Positions 36,877 to 46,579 of a stretch of 64,000 bases of DNA are shown here, in pieces; the stretch's first letter is position 1; each line of letters starts with the position of its first letter. The stretch is from contig NC_014633.1 of the NCBI RefSeq assembly GCF_000165505.1, positions 496,001 through 560,000 of the forward strand, given 5' to 3'. A program made the translations under genes and the position numbers. The notes under the pieces were generated by a model that did no database searches, was not told the origin of the DNA, and saw only the letters and a program-made list of their open reading frames with translations. The stretch comes from Ilyobacter polytropus DSM 2926. Lineage in GTDB: Bacteria; Fusobacteriota; Fusobacteriia; Fusobacteriales; Fusobacteriaceae.

Positions 36877-38151
36877 ATGGCACACAAATTTGAAACTTTA
36901 CAATTACACGGAGGACAGCAACCAGACCCGACTACTGGATCTAGAGCGGTACCTATTTACCAAACTACTTCTTATAATTTTGAGAGCACAGAACATGCTG
37001 CAAAGTTATTTGCTTTAGAGGAACCTGGAAATATATATACGAGAATAGGAAACCCAACTACAGCTGTACTAGAAGAGAGAATAGCTCTTTTAGAAGGGGG
37101 AGTAGGGGCTCTTGCAGTAGCTTCTGGAACTTCTGCCGTTACTTATTCTATACTGAATGTAGCTAGATGCGGTGATGAAGTAGTTTCTTCAAATAACCTT
37201 TACGGGGGTTCTTTCAACCTTCTTTCAAATACAATCAACGATTTCGGAGTCAAAGCCAGATTCTTTGATCCTGTGAATCCCGAGGAAATAAGAGGTTTGA
37301 TAAACGAAAAAACAAAGGCCGTATTTATAGAAAGTCTTGGAAATCCAAGCGGTGAAGTGTTGGACATTCAAAAAATAGCAGAGATAGCCCATGAAAACGG
37401 TCTTCCGCTAATTGTAGATAATACCTTTGCCACTCCTTATCTTTTGAGACCTTTAGACCACGGGGCAGACATTGTAGTATACTCTGCTACAAAATTCCTA
37501 GGGGGGCACGGGACGACTATAGCAGGACTCATTGTAGACGGAGGAAAATTTGACTGGAAAAACGAAAGATTTACAGCATTTAACGAACCAGACCCAGGTT
37601 ACCATGGTCTAAAGTATGCTGACCTTGGAGCGGCGGCATATATACTAAAGACGAGGGTTAAACTACTTAGGGATACAGGAGCTGCACTTTCACCTTTTAA
37701 TTCTTTCCTGATTTTACAGGGGATAGAAACTCTTTCACTGAGAGTAGAAAGACATGTGGAAAATGCAAGAAAAATTGCTCAGTTCTTAAAAAATAACGAT
37801 GATGTAAACTGGGTTAGTCACCCTGAAGTAAGTGATGATGAAGATCAGCAAAATCTTGTAAAAAAATATCTTCCAAAGGGAGCTTGTTCTATATTCACCT
37901 TCGGTTTAAAAGGTGACAGAGAAAGGGCGGCTAAATTTATAGAAAAACTAGATATCTTTTCTCATCTTGCAAATGTGGCCGACGCCAAGTCACTTATAAT
38001 ACATCCTGCTAGCACTACTCACGGACAACTAAGTGAAGAAGCACTTAAGGAATGCGGTATAGGTACAGATACGATCAGAATCTCTGTAGGACTTGAAAAC
38101 ATCGACGACCTTATAGAGGATCTTCAAAAGGCAATAGAAGCTACCAGATAA
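36877..38151 (+). CDS. metY: O-acetylhomoserine sulfhydrylase (aminocarboxypropyltransferase)
   Basis: 424-residue Cys/Met-metabolism PLP enzyme making homocysteine from O-acetylhomoserine and sulfide. PLP lysine in YSATKFLGGHGTTIAG; also VDNTFATPYLLRPLDHGAD and SLIIHPASTTHGQLSEE. Its length and the insertion around FNEPDPGYHGL favour MetY over cystathionine synthase. Directly behind a SAM riboswitch and ahead of metF and metA, whose product it would use. Ribosome binding site aaggggg. Confidence 0.94.
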   Translation: MAHKFETLQLHGGQQPDPTTGSRAVPIYQTTSYNFESTEHAAKLFALEEPGNIYTRIGNPTTAVLEERIALLEGGVGALAVASGTSAVTYSILNVARCGDEVVSSNNLYGGSFNLLSNTINDFGVKARFFDPVNPEEIRGLINEKTKAVFIESLGNPSGEVLDIQKIAEIAHENGLPLIVDNTFATPYLLRPLDHGADIVVYSATKFLGGHGTTIAGLIVDGGKFDWKNERFTAFNEPDPGYHGLKYADLGAAAYILKTRVKLLRDTGAALSPFNSFLILQGIETLSLRVERHVENARKIAQFLKNNDDVNWVSHPEVSDDEDQQNLVKKYLPKGACSIFTFGLKGDRERAAKFIEKLDIFSHLANVADAKSLIIHPASTTHGQLSEEALKECGIGTDTIRISVGLENIDDLIEDLQKAIEATR

Positions 38152-38185
38152 TTCATAAATTTCAAACATAAAAATAGGGGGCATC

Positions 38186-39052
38186 ATGTTTATAAAAGAT
38201 ATATATGAAAGCAAAAAACCGGTAATATCCTTTGAGATATTTCCTCCAAATGAAAGATATCCTGTGGAAAAGGTCTATGACACCATTGACGAATTGGTGA
38301 AACTTAGTCCGGATTTTATCAGTGTAACATACGGTGCAGGGGGTACTACCCGTGGGAGAACTGTAGAGATAGCATCTAGGATTAAAAAAGTTAACAATGT
38401 AGAGGTTTTGGCTCACCTTACTTGTATAGGGGCAGATAAGGTAGAGATAGACGGAATTTTAGATGAACTAAAGGAAAATGGTATAAACAATGTCCTAGCC
38501 TTAAGGGGAGATTACCCAAATGACGGAAGCATTCCTGAAGGGGATTTTAAGTATGCACACCAACTTGTAAAGCAGATCAAGGAAAGGGGGGGGTTCTCAA
38601 TAGGAGGGGCCTTCTATCCAGAGGGGCATCAAGAAAGCAACGACCTCATGGATCTTTTTCATCTAAAAAGAAAGGCAGAAGAGGGAACTGATTTTCTTAT
38701 CTCCCAGATTTTCTTTGACAACTCTTATTTCTATGACTTCAAAGAAAAAGCAAAAAAGCTAGAGATAGATGTACCACTTGTGGCGGGTATAATGCCAGTA
38801 ACAGACGCTAGACAGATAAAGAGGATAACGGCTCTTTGTGGAAGCTCTATCCCACCAAAATTTCAGAGAATATTAGATAGATATGAAAATAATCCTGAGG
38901 CTCTAAAGGATGCCGGTATAGCCTATGCCGTAGAGCAGATAGTGGATCTTATATCTTCAGGAGTAGACGGAATCCACCTCTATACAATGAATAAGGTGGA
39001 CACTACACAAAAGATAATGGATGCAATAGCAAATCTGAGAATTGCTTTATAG
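38186..39052 (+). CDS. metF: 5,10-methylenetetrahydrofolate reductase
   Basis: 288 residues, FAD TIM barrel making 5-methyltetrahydrofolate for MetH. Motifs ISFEIFPPNERYPVEKV, SVTYGAGGTTRGRT, LAHLTCIGADK, NVLALRGDYP and ISQIFFDNSYFYDF. Monofunctional E. coli-like length. 34-base gap after metY, same transcript. Confidence 0.95.
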   Translation: MFIKDIYESKKPVISFEIFPPNERYPVEKVYDTIDELVKLSPDFISVTYGAGGTTRGRTVEIASRIKKVNNVEVLAHLTCIGADKVEIDGILDELKENGINNVLALRGDYPNDGSIPEGDFKYAHQLVKQIKERGGFSIGGAFYPEGHQESNDLMDLFHLKRKAEEGTDFLISQIFFDNSYFYDFKEKAKKLEIDVPLVAGIMPVTDARQIKRITALCGSSIPPKFQRILDRYENNPEALKDAGIAYAVEQIVDLISSGVDGIHLYTMNKVDTTQKIMDAIANLRIAL

Positions 39053-39064
39053 GGGGACAGTAAG

Positions 39065-39919
39065 ATGTGTTGTATCGCTGGAGCTCCCTCCCTTTCGGGC
39101 AGAGAGAGAGCCGAAAAAGAGGGAATTAGATTTAAAGAAAATAAAGGGGAATTAAAAATTGGTATTATCAACCTCATGCCTTTTAAGGAGGAGGTTGAGT
39201 ACCAATTTTATGCTGTACTGGGAAGATTTGATATAAGTGTGGAAGTGGAGTTTTTGTATCCGGAAAATCATGTTTTCAAAAATACAGACGGCTCCTATAT
39301 AAAGGATAACTATTATCCCCTAGGCGAACTAAATAACAGAAACTATGACGCCATCATAATGACTGGGGCTCCTGTAGAGCTCTTGGACTTTCAAAAGGTT
39401 AATTACTGGGATGAAATAAAAAATCTCATAAAATCTAATAAACTTCCGGCACTTTATATATGTTGGGGAGCTCAGGCAGCTTTATATGTTAAATACGGGA
39501 TAGAAAAATTTACATTAAATGAAAAACTTTTGGGTATATTCAGGCACAGGACAAATAAAAACCCCTTTGTATCTGGTGAATTTTGGGCTCCTCACTCTAG
39601 GAATACCCAAAACAGCAGTAAAGACATAAAAAATGCCGGTCTGAGAATACTTGCAGAATCTGATGAAGCTGGGGTTTATATGGCATCTGATCGTGATTAC
39701 AGAGAGTTTTATATTAGTGGGCATGGGGAGTATCAGAGGGAAAGGCTGAAATATGAGTACAGCAGAGATCAAAATTTATTTCCTAAAAATTATTTTCCAG
39801 AAGACGATCCTAAAAAAGAGCCGCCTATGAAGTGGGACAGTCACAGGAAAGAATTTTACTATAAATGGCTGAGTCACATAAGAGAAAAAAAGTTTAGTAA
39901 TATCTCGGATAAGAGGTAA
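39065..39919 (+). CDS. metA: Homoserine O-acetyltransferase (MetA type)
   Basis: 284 residues, shorter at the N-terminus than the usual 300. Catalytic Cys133 in YICWGAQAAL, His220 and Glu222 in ISGHGEYQ. At the acyl-donor-selecting position the sequence reads GAPVE (Glu105); in characterised MetA enzymes Glu here goes with acetyl-CoA and Gly with succinyl-CoA. Acetyl specificity also fits the MetY partner in the same operon. It lies 12 bases after metF. The annotation homoserine O-succinyltransferase would be the common but probably wrong default. Confidence 0.9.
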   Translation: MCCIAGAPSLSGRERAEKEGIRFKENKGELKIGIINLMPFKEEVEYQFYAVLGRFDISVEVEFLYPENHVFKNTDGSYIKDNYYPLGELNNRNYDAIIMTGAPVELLDFQKVNYWDEIKNLIKSNKLPALYICWGAQAALYVKYGIEKFTLNEKLLGIFRHRTNKNPFVSGEFWAPHSRNTQNSSKDIKNAGLRILAESDEAGVYMASDRDYREFYISGHGEYQRERLKYEYSRDQNLFPKNYFPEDDPKKEPPMKWDSHRKEFYYKWLSHIREKKFSNISDKR

Positions 39920-40012
39920 AATAGATAAAAGAATTTATATAAATTTAAACTCAAAAATTTTAATGTCTGTAAAAAATAACTTAGCATTTTTATAAATGTA
40001 CAGAGAAAAAAC

Positions 40013-40021
40013 GGGGGGGGG
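40013..40021 (+). other. G9 homopolymer in the lysC ribosome binding site
   Basis: Nine consecutive G, five bases before the lysC ATG, in AT-rich DNA. It doubles as the Shine-Dalgarno sequence. Confidence 0.85.
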
Positions 40022-40026
40022 TAAAT

Positions 40027-41220
40027 ATGTCCATTACAGTAGAGAAATACGGTGGAACATCTGTAAAAGACTCTGCACGGCTAAAAGAGATAGCAGCTAG
40101 AATTGCAGAGAGAAAAAAAGAAAACGAGGATATTGTCGTAATAGTATCTGCTCCTAGCGGAATGACTGACAGTCTTATCAAAAGAGCAAAAGAGATTTCG
40201 GAAGTTCCCAAGGGAAGGGAATTTGACGTACTTCTTTCAACGGGAGAACAGGTATCTATAGCTCTCCTTGCAATGGCTCTTAAGGAAGTAGGGGTAAAGG
40301 CAATCTCCTATACGGCTTCACAGCTTGGTATAGTAACCTGTGGAAATCATAATGAAGCTAGAATACAGTCTGTAAATACTGATCTAATAAGAGAAAAAAT
40401 AGCTGAGGGCTATGTAATTATTGTACCTGGATTTCAGGGTGTGTGTGAAGATGGAAATATAACCACTCTTGGAAGAGGCGGTTCTGATACCTCGGCAGTG
40501 GCTATTGCAGCTGCTTTGGGATGTAAGTCAGTGGACATCTATACTGATGTAAACGGTATATACAGTGCAAATCCTCAGATAATACCGGGGGCAATAAAAC
40601 ACAAAGAGGTATCCTTTAGCGAAATGATCGAGCTAGCTGGTTCTGGAGCAAAGGTTCTCCATACGCGAAGTGTGGAGCTTGGGGCAAAATACGGAATAGA
40701 AATTCATCTGAGATCTGCTTTTGACTGGCAGGAAGGAACTTTTGTAAGGAGTGATGAGAAAGTGGAAAGTGCTGTAATTAGAGGAATTAGCGGATTTGGT
40801 AATCTTGTAAGAATAAGTTATAAAAGCGACAAACTACGTCTTTCGGAAACTGTTAATACTATTTCTAAAAAAGGTATAAATATAGATCTTATAACTCATA
40901 CAATGGAAACAAATGGCGGAGATGAGATAACCTGCATAGTAAAAGAGGATTATTTTGAAGAAGCAGTGGAAGCTTTGAATACAATATCTTCACCAGAAGA
41001 TGAAATTCTAGTGGAAAAAGGATTGGCTAAGGTTTCTGTAATCGGTCTAGGGGTAAGATCAAAGGGGATCGCAGCTTCTGTATTTGAAATCTTAGAAAAA
41101 GAGGGAATTGAGATACATGCAGTGTCATGTTCTGAGATCAATATTTCATGCATCATCACAGAGGAGGACTTGAACAAGGCTCAAAATGCCCTGCACAAGA
41201 AGCTTATAGAGGAGGAATAA
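40027..41220 (+). CDS. lysC: Aspartate kinase
   Basis: 397 residues; phosphorylates aspartate, the first step towards lysine, threonine and methionine. Kinase motifs KYGGTSVKDSARL, FDVLLSTGEQVSIALLAMAL (core), GRGGSDTSAVAIAAALG and SGAKVLHTRSVELG; tandem ACT domains in the last 130 residues. Monofunctional, without homoserine dehydrogenase. Its position between metA and metH suggests a methionine-linked isozyme, but its own leader of about 107 bases shows no riboswitch. metH starts one base after its stop. Confidence 0.94.
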   Translation: MSITVEKYGGTSVKDSARLKEIAARIAERKKENEDIVVIVSAPSGMTDSLIKRAKEISEVPKGREFDVLLSTGEQVSIALLAMALKEVGVKAISYTASQLGIVTCGNHNEARIQSVNTDLIREKIAEGYVIIVPGFQGVCEDGNITTLGRGGSDTSAVAIAAALGCKSVDIYTDVNGIYSANPQIIPGAIKHKEVSFSEMIELAGSGAKVLHTRSVELGAKYGIEIHLRSAFDWQEGTFVRSDEKVESAVIRGISGFGNLVRISYKSDKLRLSETVNTISKKGINIDLITHTMETNGGDEITCIVKEDYFEEAVEALNTISSPEDEILVEKGLAKVSVIGLGVRSKGIAASVFEILEKEGIEIHAVSCSEINISCIITEEDLNKAQNALHKKLIEEE

Positions 41221-41221
41221 A

Positions 41222-44200
41222 ATGAGAGAATTACTAAAAGAAAAAATACTTATACTGGATGGAGCTATGGGTACGGCTATTCAGAATTATTCTCTTGAAG
41301 AATCTGACTTTAGAGGAGAACTCTTTTCTCATATTAAAGGAAGCCTAAGGGGCTGCAATGAACTTCTAAACCTTACTAAACCAGAGGTTTTAGAGGAAAT
41401 ACACCTTTCATACTTAGAAGCCGGAGCTGATATAATAGAGACAAACACTTTTAACAGCAATAGAATATCAATGAGAGAATACGGACTGGAGGAAAAATCC
41501 TACGATCTTTCAAAAGCCGGTGCTGAGCTAGCAGTTAAAGCTGCTAGAAAGTATGAATATGATAACAAAAAAAGAATATTTGTAGCTGGTTCCATGGGGC
41601 CTACTAGTAAGAGTGCCTCTATACCAACAGGGGGAGATCCCTTCGGAAGAGAGGTATCCTATTCAGAACTAAAAGCTGCCTATAAAGAGCAGGCACTTGG
41701 CTTATTTGACGGCGGTGTAGATGCCTTTCTTATAGAGACAATATTTGACGGTCTCAATGCAAAGGCTGCAGTCATTGCCATAGAAGAAGTCCTAGAAGAA
41801 AAGGGAGAGAAACTTCCTATAATGATATCAGGGACAGTAGACGTCAACGGAAAACTTCTCTCTGGTCAGAGTATAGAGTCCCTCATCGTGGCAATCGACA
41901 GAGATTCTATTATTTCCTATGGATTAAACTGCTCTTTTGGTGCCAAGGAGCTTATTCCACTAATAAAGAAACTTGGAAAACTTACAAAAAAAAATATATC
42001 ACTTTACCCAAATGCCGGTCTGCCAAATGAAAAAGGTGAATATGACGAGACACCTCACATGACAGGGTCATATGTAAAGGAACTCATAGAAAATAAAGAT
42101 ATAAATATCCTAGGGGGATGCTGCGGAACAACGCCAGAGCATATAAAAGTCATGGCAGAACTTGCTCAAGGCAAATCCCCAAGAAAAACTTCTATGGAAA
42201 ACCTGGCAGGTATTGTATCTGGAAATGATACTGTAAGTCTGCATGAAGAGTTTCTTGTAGTAGGAGAGAGAAATAACGTCTCAGGGTCTAGAAAATTTGC
42301 TAGATTGATTAGAGAAGAAAGCTATGATGAGGCTCTAGACATAGCTAGAACTCAGGTAGAAAAAGGAGCTAAAATTTTAGATATAAATCTAGATGATGCC
42401 CTTCTTGATTCTGTAGAAGAGATGGAAAAATTTATAAGACTTTTGCAAAATGATATGATTTTATCAAAACTCCCTATAATGATAGACTCTTCAAACTTTG
42501 ATGTAATAGAAAAAGGTCTTGAAAATCTCGCAGGAAAAGGTATTGTAAACTCTATCAGTTTAAAAGATGGAGAGCATGAATTTCTGAGAAAAGCAGCAGT
42601 TGTGAGAAAGTTTGGTGCAGCCCTTGTGGTTATGGCCTTTGATGAAAAAGGACAGGCTGTAAGCTCAGAGAGAAAAAAAGAAATCTGTAAAAGAGCTTAT
42701 GAGCTTTTGACTTCAAATAATTTCCCGGCCGAGGATATTATCTTTGATCCAAATGTCCTCACTGTAGGAACAGGAACAGAGGAAGACAGAATGCACGGGG
42801 TAGACTTTATAGATAGTGTTAAATGGATAAAAGAAAACCTTCCCGGTGCAGGAGTCAGCGGAGGGGTTAGTAATCTTTCCTTTGCTTTTAGAGGTAATAA
42901 TATCCTAAGACATACTATTCATAAGATCTTCCTAGAAGAGGGAGAAAAGGCCGGCATGACCATGGCTATAGTAAATCCGGGAGAAGATCCAGGAAACATA
43001 ACTCCTGAGGTTAGAAAAGCTGTGGAAAACCTTCTTGCTGGAGATAAAAATGCAGTAGATGAAATTCTGAATCTCTCATTTGAGAAGTCGGCAAAGAAAA
43101 CCGCAGAAATAAAGCCTGTAACTGTAGAGGAAAGGCTCAAGGATTATCTCCTTAAGGGAAGAAGCCAGGGTATAGAGGACGATATCAAGACTGCTCTCGA
43201 AAAATACTCACCTCTTCAAGTTATACAGGAAGTTCTGATGGAGGGAATGGAAGAGGTAGGAGCTCTTTTTGAAAAGGGTGAACTTTTCCTTCCACAGATA
43301 CTTAGGTCAGCAGCAGTTATGGAAAAAGCTGTGGAGTTCCTAACTCCTCTTATAGAGGCAGGAGGAAAAGAAAAAAATGTAAAGGGAAAAGTCCTTATGG
43401 CAACAGTAGAAGGAGATGTTCATGATATAGGGAAAAATATCGTTGGTACTGTATTAAAGTGTAATGGCTTTGATGTTGTGGACCTTGGTGTTATGGTTCC
43501 TAAGGATCAGATATTAGAAGCTATTCTAAGGCATGATGTAGATATGGTTACATTGAGTGGTCTTATTACCCCTTCTCTTATGGAGATGGAAAAAGTGGCA
43601 GAAATGATGGCTGAACAAAATATGGATATACCCCTTCTAATAGGAGGTGCGGCGGCTTCAGAACTAAGTACTGCAGTAAGAATCGAACCTAAGTATTCTG
43701 GTAGAGTAATACATGTAACAGATGCCTCAGGGACACTTCCAGTGGTATCATCATTGATGTCTGAAAAAAAATCAGATTTTCTTGATGAAAGAAAAAAGAA
43801 AGCAGAGTATCTCAGAGATGCTTATTTGAAAAATAAAAACAAGAAAGAGATGCACTCTTTAGAAGAAGCCAGAAAAAGAAGAAAAAAATTAGACAATGCC
43901 ATAGAGTATCCTAAAGAGATTGGAAAACAATTTATAGAGATAGCGTTAGAAGACTTAGAGCCACTGATAGACTGGGATATGCTCTTACATGCACTAAAGT
44001 CTAAGGGAAATACTCAGGAGAAAAAAGTATTGGATGAATCTAAAGAAATTCTCTCAAAAATGAAAGATATGAACATAAAGGCAAAATGTGCCTTTGGTAT
44101 ATTTAACCTTTTCAAAGATGAGGATACCCTTATAGTCAGTGGAGAGAAAGATTACGAACTGCCTATGGTCAGAAGTCAGATTGGAAATGAGACAATTTCC

Positions 44201-44647
44201 ATGGCTGATTTCTTCTCAAAAGAGGATCATATAGGGGCCTTTGTAATATCTGTGCCTGAGATAGCTGGTAGTGATGATTATGAATCAATTATATATCAGC
44301 TTTTAGGGACTAGGCTTGCAGAAGCGGCATCAGAGTGGATGGAAAAATATGTAAATGACAATATATGGAGGGTGAATATAAGACCAGCCATAGGTTATCC
44401 ATCGGTTCCAGATCATTCTATGAAAAAAGAGATATTTAAACTTGTAGATGGTGCGGAAACTGGTGCTAAGCTCTCGAGTAATTATGCCATGACTCCTTTG
44501 TCATCTGTATGCGGATTATATGTATCTAATCCAAATAGTTTTTATTTTGATCCAGGAAAAATAAGTTATGACCAGCTAAAAGAGTTGGCAAATCTAAGGG
44601 GTCTGTCTGTAGACGATATGAATGCCCTCTTAGGTGGCATAGTATAA
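41222..44647 (+). CDS. metH: Cobalamin-dependent methionine synthase
   Basis: 1141 residues, all four modules in order. Homocysteine barrel with the zinc cysteines (NCSFG and GGCCGTTPEHI, about 235-300), pterin domain from about 335 (VVGERNNVSGSRKFARL), cobalamin-binding cap and DVHDIGKNIVGT near 735, and the C-terminal reactivation domain with the SAM-binding RPAIGYPSVPDH near 1060. Transfers methyl from 5-methyltetrahydrofolate to homocysteine; requires B12, so the organism must make or import it. No metE in the window. Confidence 0.96.
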   Translation: MRELLKEKILILDGAMGTAIQNYSLEESDFRGELFSHIKGSLRGCNELLNLTKPEVLEEIHLSYLEAGADIIETNTFNSNRISMREYGLEEKSYDLSKAGAELAVKAARKYEYDNKKRIFVAGSMGPTSKSASIPTGGDPFGREVSYSELKAAYKEQALGLFDGGVDAFLIETIFDGLNAKAAVIAIEEVLEEKGEKLPIMISGTVDVNGKLLSGQSIESLIVAIDRDSIISYGLNCSFGAKELIPLIKKLGKLTKKNISLYPNAGLPNEKGEYDETPHMTGSYVKELIENKDINILGGCCGTTPEHIKVMAELAQGKSPRKTSMENLAGIVSGNDTVSLHEEFLVVGERNNVSGSRKFARLIREESYDEALDIARTQVEKGAKILDINLDDALLDSVEEMEKFIRLLQNDMILSKLPIMIDSSNFDVIEKGLENLAGKGIVNSISLKDGEHEFLRKAAVVRKFGAALVVMAFDEKGQAVSSERKKEICKRAYELLTSNNFPAEDIIFDPNVLTVGTGTEEDRMHGVDFIDSVKWIKENLPGAGVSGGVSNLSFAFRGNNILRHTIHKIFLEEGEKAGMTMAIVNPGEDPGNITPEVRKAVENLLAGDKNAVDEILNLSFEKSAKKTAEIKPVTVEERLKDYLLKGRSQGIEDDIKTALEKYSPLQVIQEVLMEGMEEVGALFEKGELFLPQILRSAAVMEKAVEFLTPLIEAGGKEKNVKGKVLMATVEGDVHDIGKNIVGTVLKCNGFDVVDLGVMVPKDQILEAILRHDVDMVTLSGLITPSLMEMEKVAEMMAEQNMDIPLLIGGAAASELSTAVRIEPKYSGRVIHVTDASGTLPVVSSLMSEKKSDFLDERKKKAEYLRDAYLKNKNKKEMHSLEEARKRRKKLDNAIEYPKEIGKQFIEIALEDLEPLIDWDMLLHALKSKGNTQEKKVLDESKEILSKMKDMNIKAKCAFGIFNLFKDEDTLIVSGEKDYELPMVRSQIGNETISMADFFSKEDHIGAFVISVPEIAGSDDYESIIYQLLGTRLAEAASEWMEKYVNDNIWRVNIRPAIGYPSVPDHSMKKEIFKLVDGAETGAKLSSNYAMTPLSSVCGLYVSNPNSFYFDPGKISYDQLKELANLRGLSVDDMNALLGGIV

Positions 44648-44649
44648 TT

Positions 44650-44686
44650 GATAAAAGTCCCGTGATTTTTCGCGGGACTTTTATCA
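44650..44686. terminator. Terminator after metH
   Basis: GATAAAAGTCCCG mirrored by CGGGACTTTTATC around a short loop; T run follows inside the 3' arm. Confidence 0.88.
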
Positions 44687-44784
44687 TCCCTAAAATACAG
44701 CAGGAATTTGACTCAAAATTTTATGTGTGATAATATTAGTTTAGAATTAAATTCCTATAGAACGACTGTATTTTAGGAGGCATT

Positions 44785-45207
44785 ATGATCGGAACAAATA
44801 AAGGACATTACGGCCTGATAGCTTTGATTTACATGGCGGGAAACATAGAAAAAAAAGTGAGCGTTAAAGAGGTGGCAGAAAAAGAAAATATTTCAAAAAG
44901 ATATTTAGAGCAGATTTTTTCAGCTCTTAAAAAAAGTGGAATATTGATAAGTGTAAAAGGATCGCAAGGGGGCTATTTACTCTCTAGAAGTCCTAAAGAA
45001 ATAAAGGTGGGAGATGTGCTTAGGGCCTTAGAAGATATCGAGAGTGCAGTACCTAAAAATTACAGAATAGAGGATACAAGTTATACGATACAAAAAGAGG
45101 TCTGGGATACTATAGAAAAGAGTATAAATCAAATAATAGATAATACAAGTATAGAGGATCTTAAGAATAAGCACAATGAAAACAGTGCCAATATTTATTA
45201 TATTTAA
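44785..45207 (+). CDS. Rrf2-family regulator without iron-sulfur cysteines (CymR-like)
   Basis: 140-residue Rrf2 winged-helix regulator: VSVKEVAEKENISKRYLEQIFSAL is the DNA-binding helix pair (core ISKRYLEQIFSALKKSG), followed by GSQGGYLLSR. It has no cysteine at all, so it cannot carry the [Fe-S] cluster of IscR or NsrR. Cysteine-free Rrf2 proteins include CymR, the master repressor of cysteine metabolism in Firmicutes. Being next to the methionine genes supports a sulfur role, but that is inference. Confidence 0.85.
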   Translation: MIGTNKGHYGLIALIYMAGNIEKKVSVKEVAEKENISKRYLEQIFSALKKSGILISVKGSQGGYLLSRSPKEIKVGDVLRALEDIESAVPKNYRIEDTSYTIQKEVWDTIEKSINQIIDNTSIEDLKNKHNENSANIYYI

Positions 45208-45233
45208 ATATGAAAAAGGAAAGCAGTCCATAC

Positions 45234-46109
45234 CTACACAGAGGTTTTTAGGACTTTGCTCTCCTCTTTTTTTATGTAAAAAAACGAGAAAACTGCCACA
45301 AGGGTAATAATTACAGCACCTGATATACTTTTTAAATCCGGTATCTCACCCCATAAAATAAATCCGATAATTCCAGAAGAGATCACACTAAAATAATTAT
45401 AAATTGAGACTTCTGATGCCGGTGCATATTTATACGCCAAGGTTATCATAAACTGTCCTAGGGCTGCAAAGACACCTGTTCCCAGGAGATACAGCAACTG
45501 ATAATTTGAAGGAACTTGGAAATTTAAAAGTAAAAACGGTATGGTCCCAAGTACCGAAACAAGAGAGAAGTAAAATATAATCGTTGCCGGTTCCTCTTTA
45601 CCCTTCAAGTATCTTATTACGGTATAGGCAGCTCCAGCACACATTCCTGAAAAGGCCCCTGAAAGAGCCGGAAGGACTTCTAAGCTAAACTGCGGCTTGA
45701 TTATAAGAAGGGCTCCGGAAAATGCTAAAATCAATGCTGGTATTTGAATTTTTGACAGTTTTTCTTTTAAGAAGATAAATGCAAATATTGTAACAAAAAA
45801 TGGAGAAAGTTTATTTAGCATTGTAGAATCAGCTAATACAAGGTGATTTATAGCATAAAAATTAGCAAATACTCCTAAAAGTCCCATTATAGATCTCAGC
45901 ATTAAAAATTTTTGATTTTCCATTTTTCCAAAAATACTTACTTTAGATTTTTTTATCATGTAAAATGCAACTAGCAAGCTTACCAAATTCCTAAAAAAAA
46001 CTTTTTCAAATACAGGAATATTTCCTGAAAGTTTTACTGTGGCTCCCATGAACCCAAATGCGAATCCAGAAAATATCATAAATAAAATTGCTTTTGTCTT
46101 GTCTTTCAT
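45234..46109 (-). CDS. EamA/DMT-family membrane transporter
   Basis: 291 residues with about ten hydrophobic helices in two repeated EamA halves (FMIFSGFAFGFMGATVKLSG at the start; FSGMCAGAAYTVIRYLKG opens the second half). Drug/metabolite exporter superfamily, often metabolite or amino-acid efflux; the substrate is not predictable. Convergent with the Rrf2 gene, 26 bases apart, with no clear terminator between them. Ribosome binding site aaaggatg. Confidence 0.88.
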   Translation of the reverse strand: MKDKTKAILFMIFSGFAFGFMGATVKLSGNIPVFEKVFFRNLVSLLVAFYMIKKSKVSIFGKMENQKFLMLRSIMGLLGVFANFYAINHLVLADSTMLNKLSPFFVTIFAFIFLKEKLSKIQIPALILAFSGALLIIKPQFSLEVLPALSGAFSGMCAGAAYTVIRYLKGKEEPATIIFYFSLVSVLGTIPFLLLNFQVPSNYQLLYLLGTGVFAALGQFMITLAYKYAPASEVSIYNYFSVISSGIIGFILWGEIPDLKSISGAVIITLVAVFSFFYIKKEESKVLKTSV

Positions 46110-46263
46110 TAAACATACATCCTTTTAAATTTAATAAGACATATTTTACTATAGAATTTAAATTTACGCAAGAATCAATATCAAACAATCAGTAAATAAA
46201 ATCTTTGAGACAAATAAAGCCAGGTATTTAGAACTCATCTTGTAAATTTAGTATAAATATTTG

Positions 46264-46446
46264 TTATTTTCTTGATAAAAATTCCCTTAAAAGTCTGTTA
46301 TTTTCTGAGAGTAACTTTATAATCTCTTCCTGATTGGATACTCTTTTGCTGATATTCCAGTACCATAACCAAAACGACCTAACTACAAGAAAAATCAAGA
46401 AAATTATCAAGAAGGATATTATAAAAGGAAACATACTATCTGTCAT
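46264..46446 (-). CDS. Small single-pass membrane protein
   Basis: 60 residues: MTDSMF, then a transmembrane helix near 6-28 (FPFIISFLIIFLIFLVVRSF), then a charged helical tail with heptad-like leucines (VSNQEEIIKLLSENNRLLREFLSRK, core IIKLLSENNRLLREFL). The ATG at 46446 has ggaggt seven bases upstream, better than the ATG five codons earlier, which lies within that motif. Monocistronic. Function unknown. Confidence 0.7.
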   Translation of the reverse strand: MTDSMFPFIISFLIIFLIFLVVRSFWLWYWNISKRVSNQEEIIKLLSENNRLLREFLSRK

Positions 46447-46579
46447 ATTAATTACCTCCATTTTAAGATATACATCACTTTCTTAAAGTATATCTTAAAA
46501 TTAACTTTAACACAAGTTAAATTGGGCTCTACACTTGAGATGAAAGAAATATAATAAGTTATTTTTATATTTTAAAATG

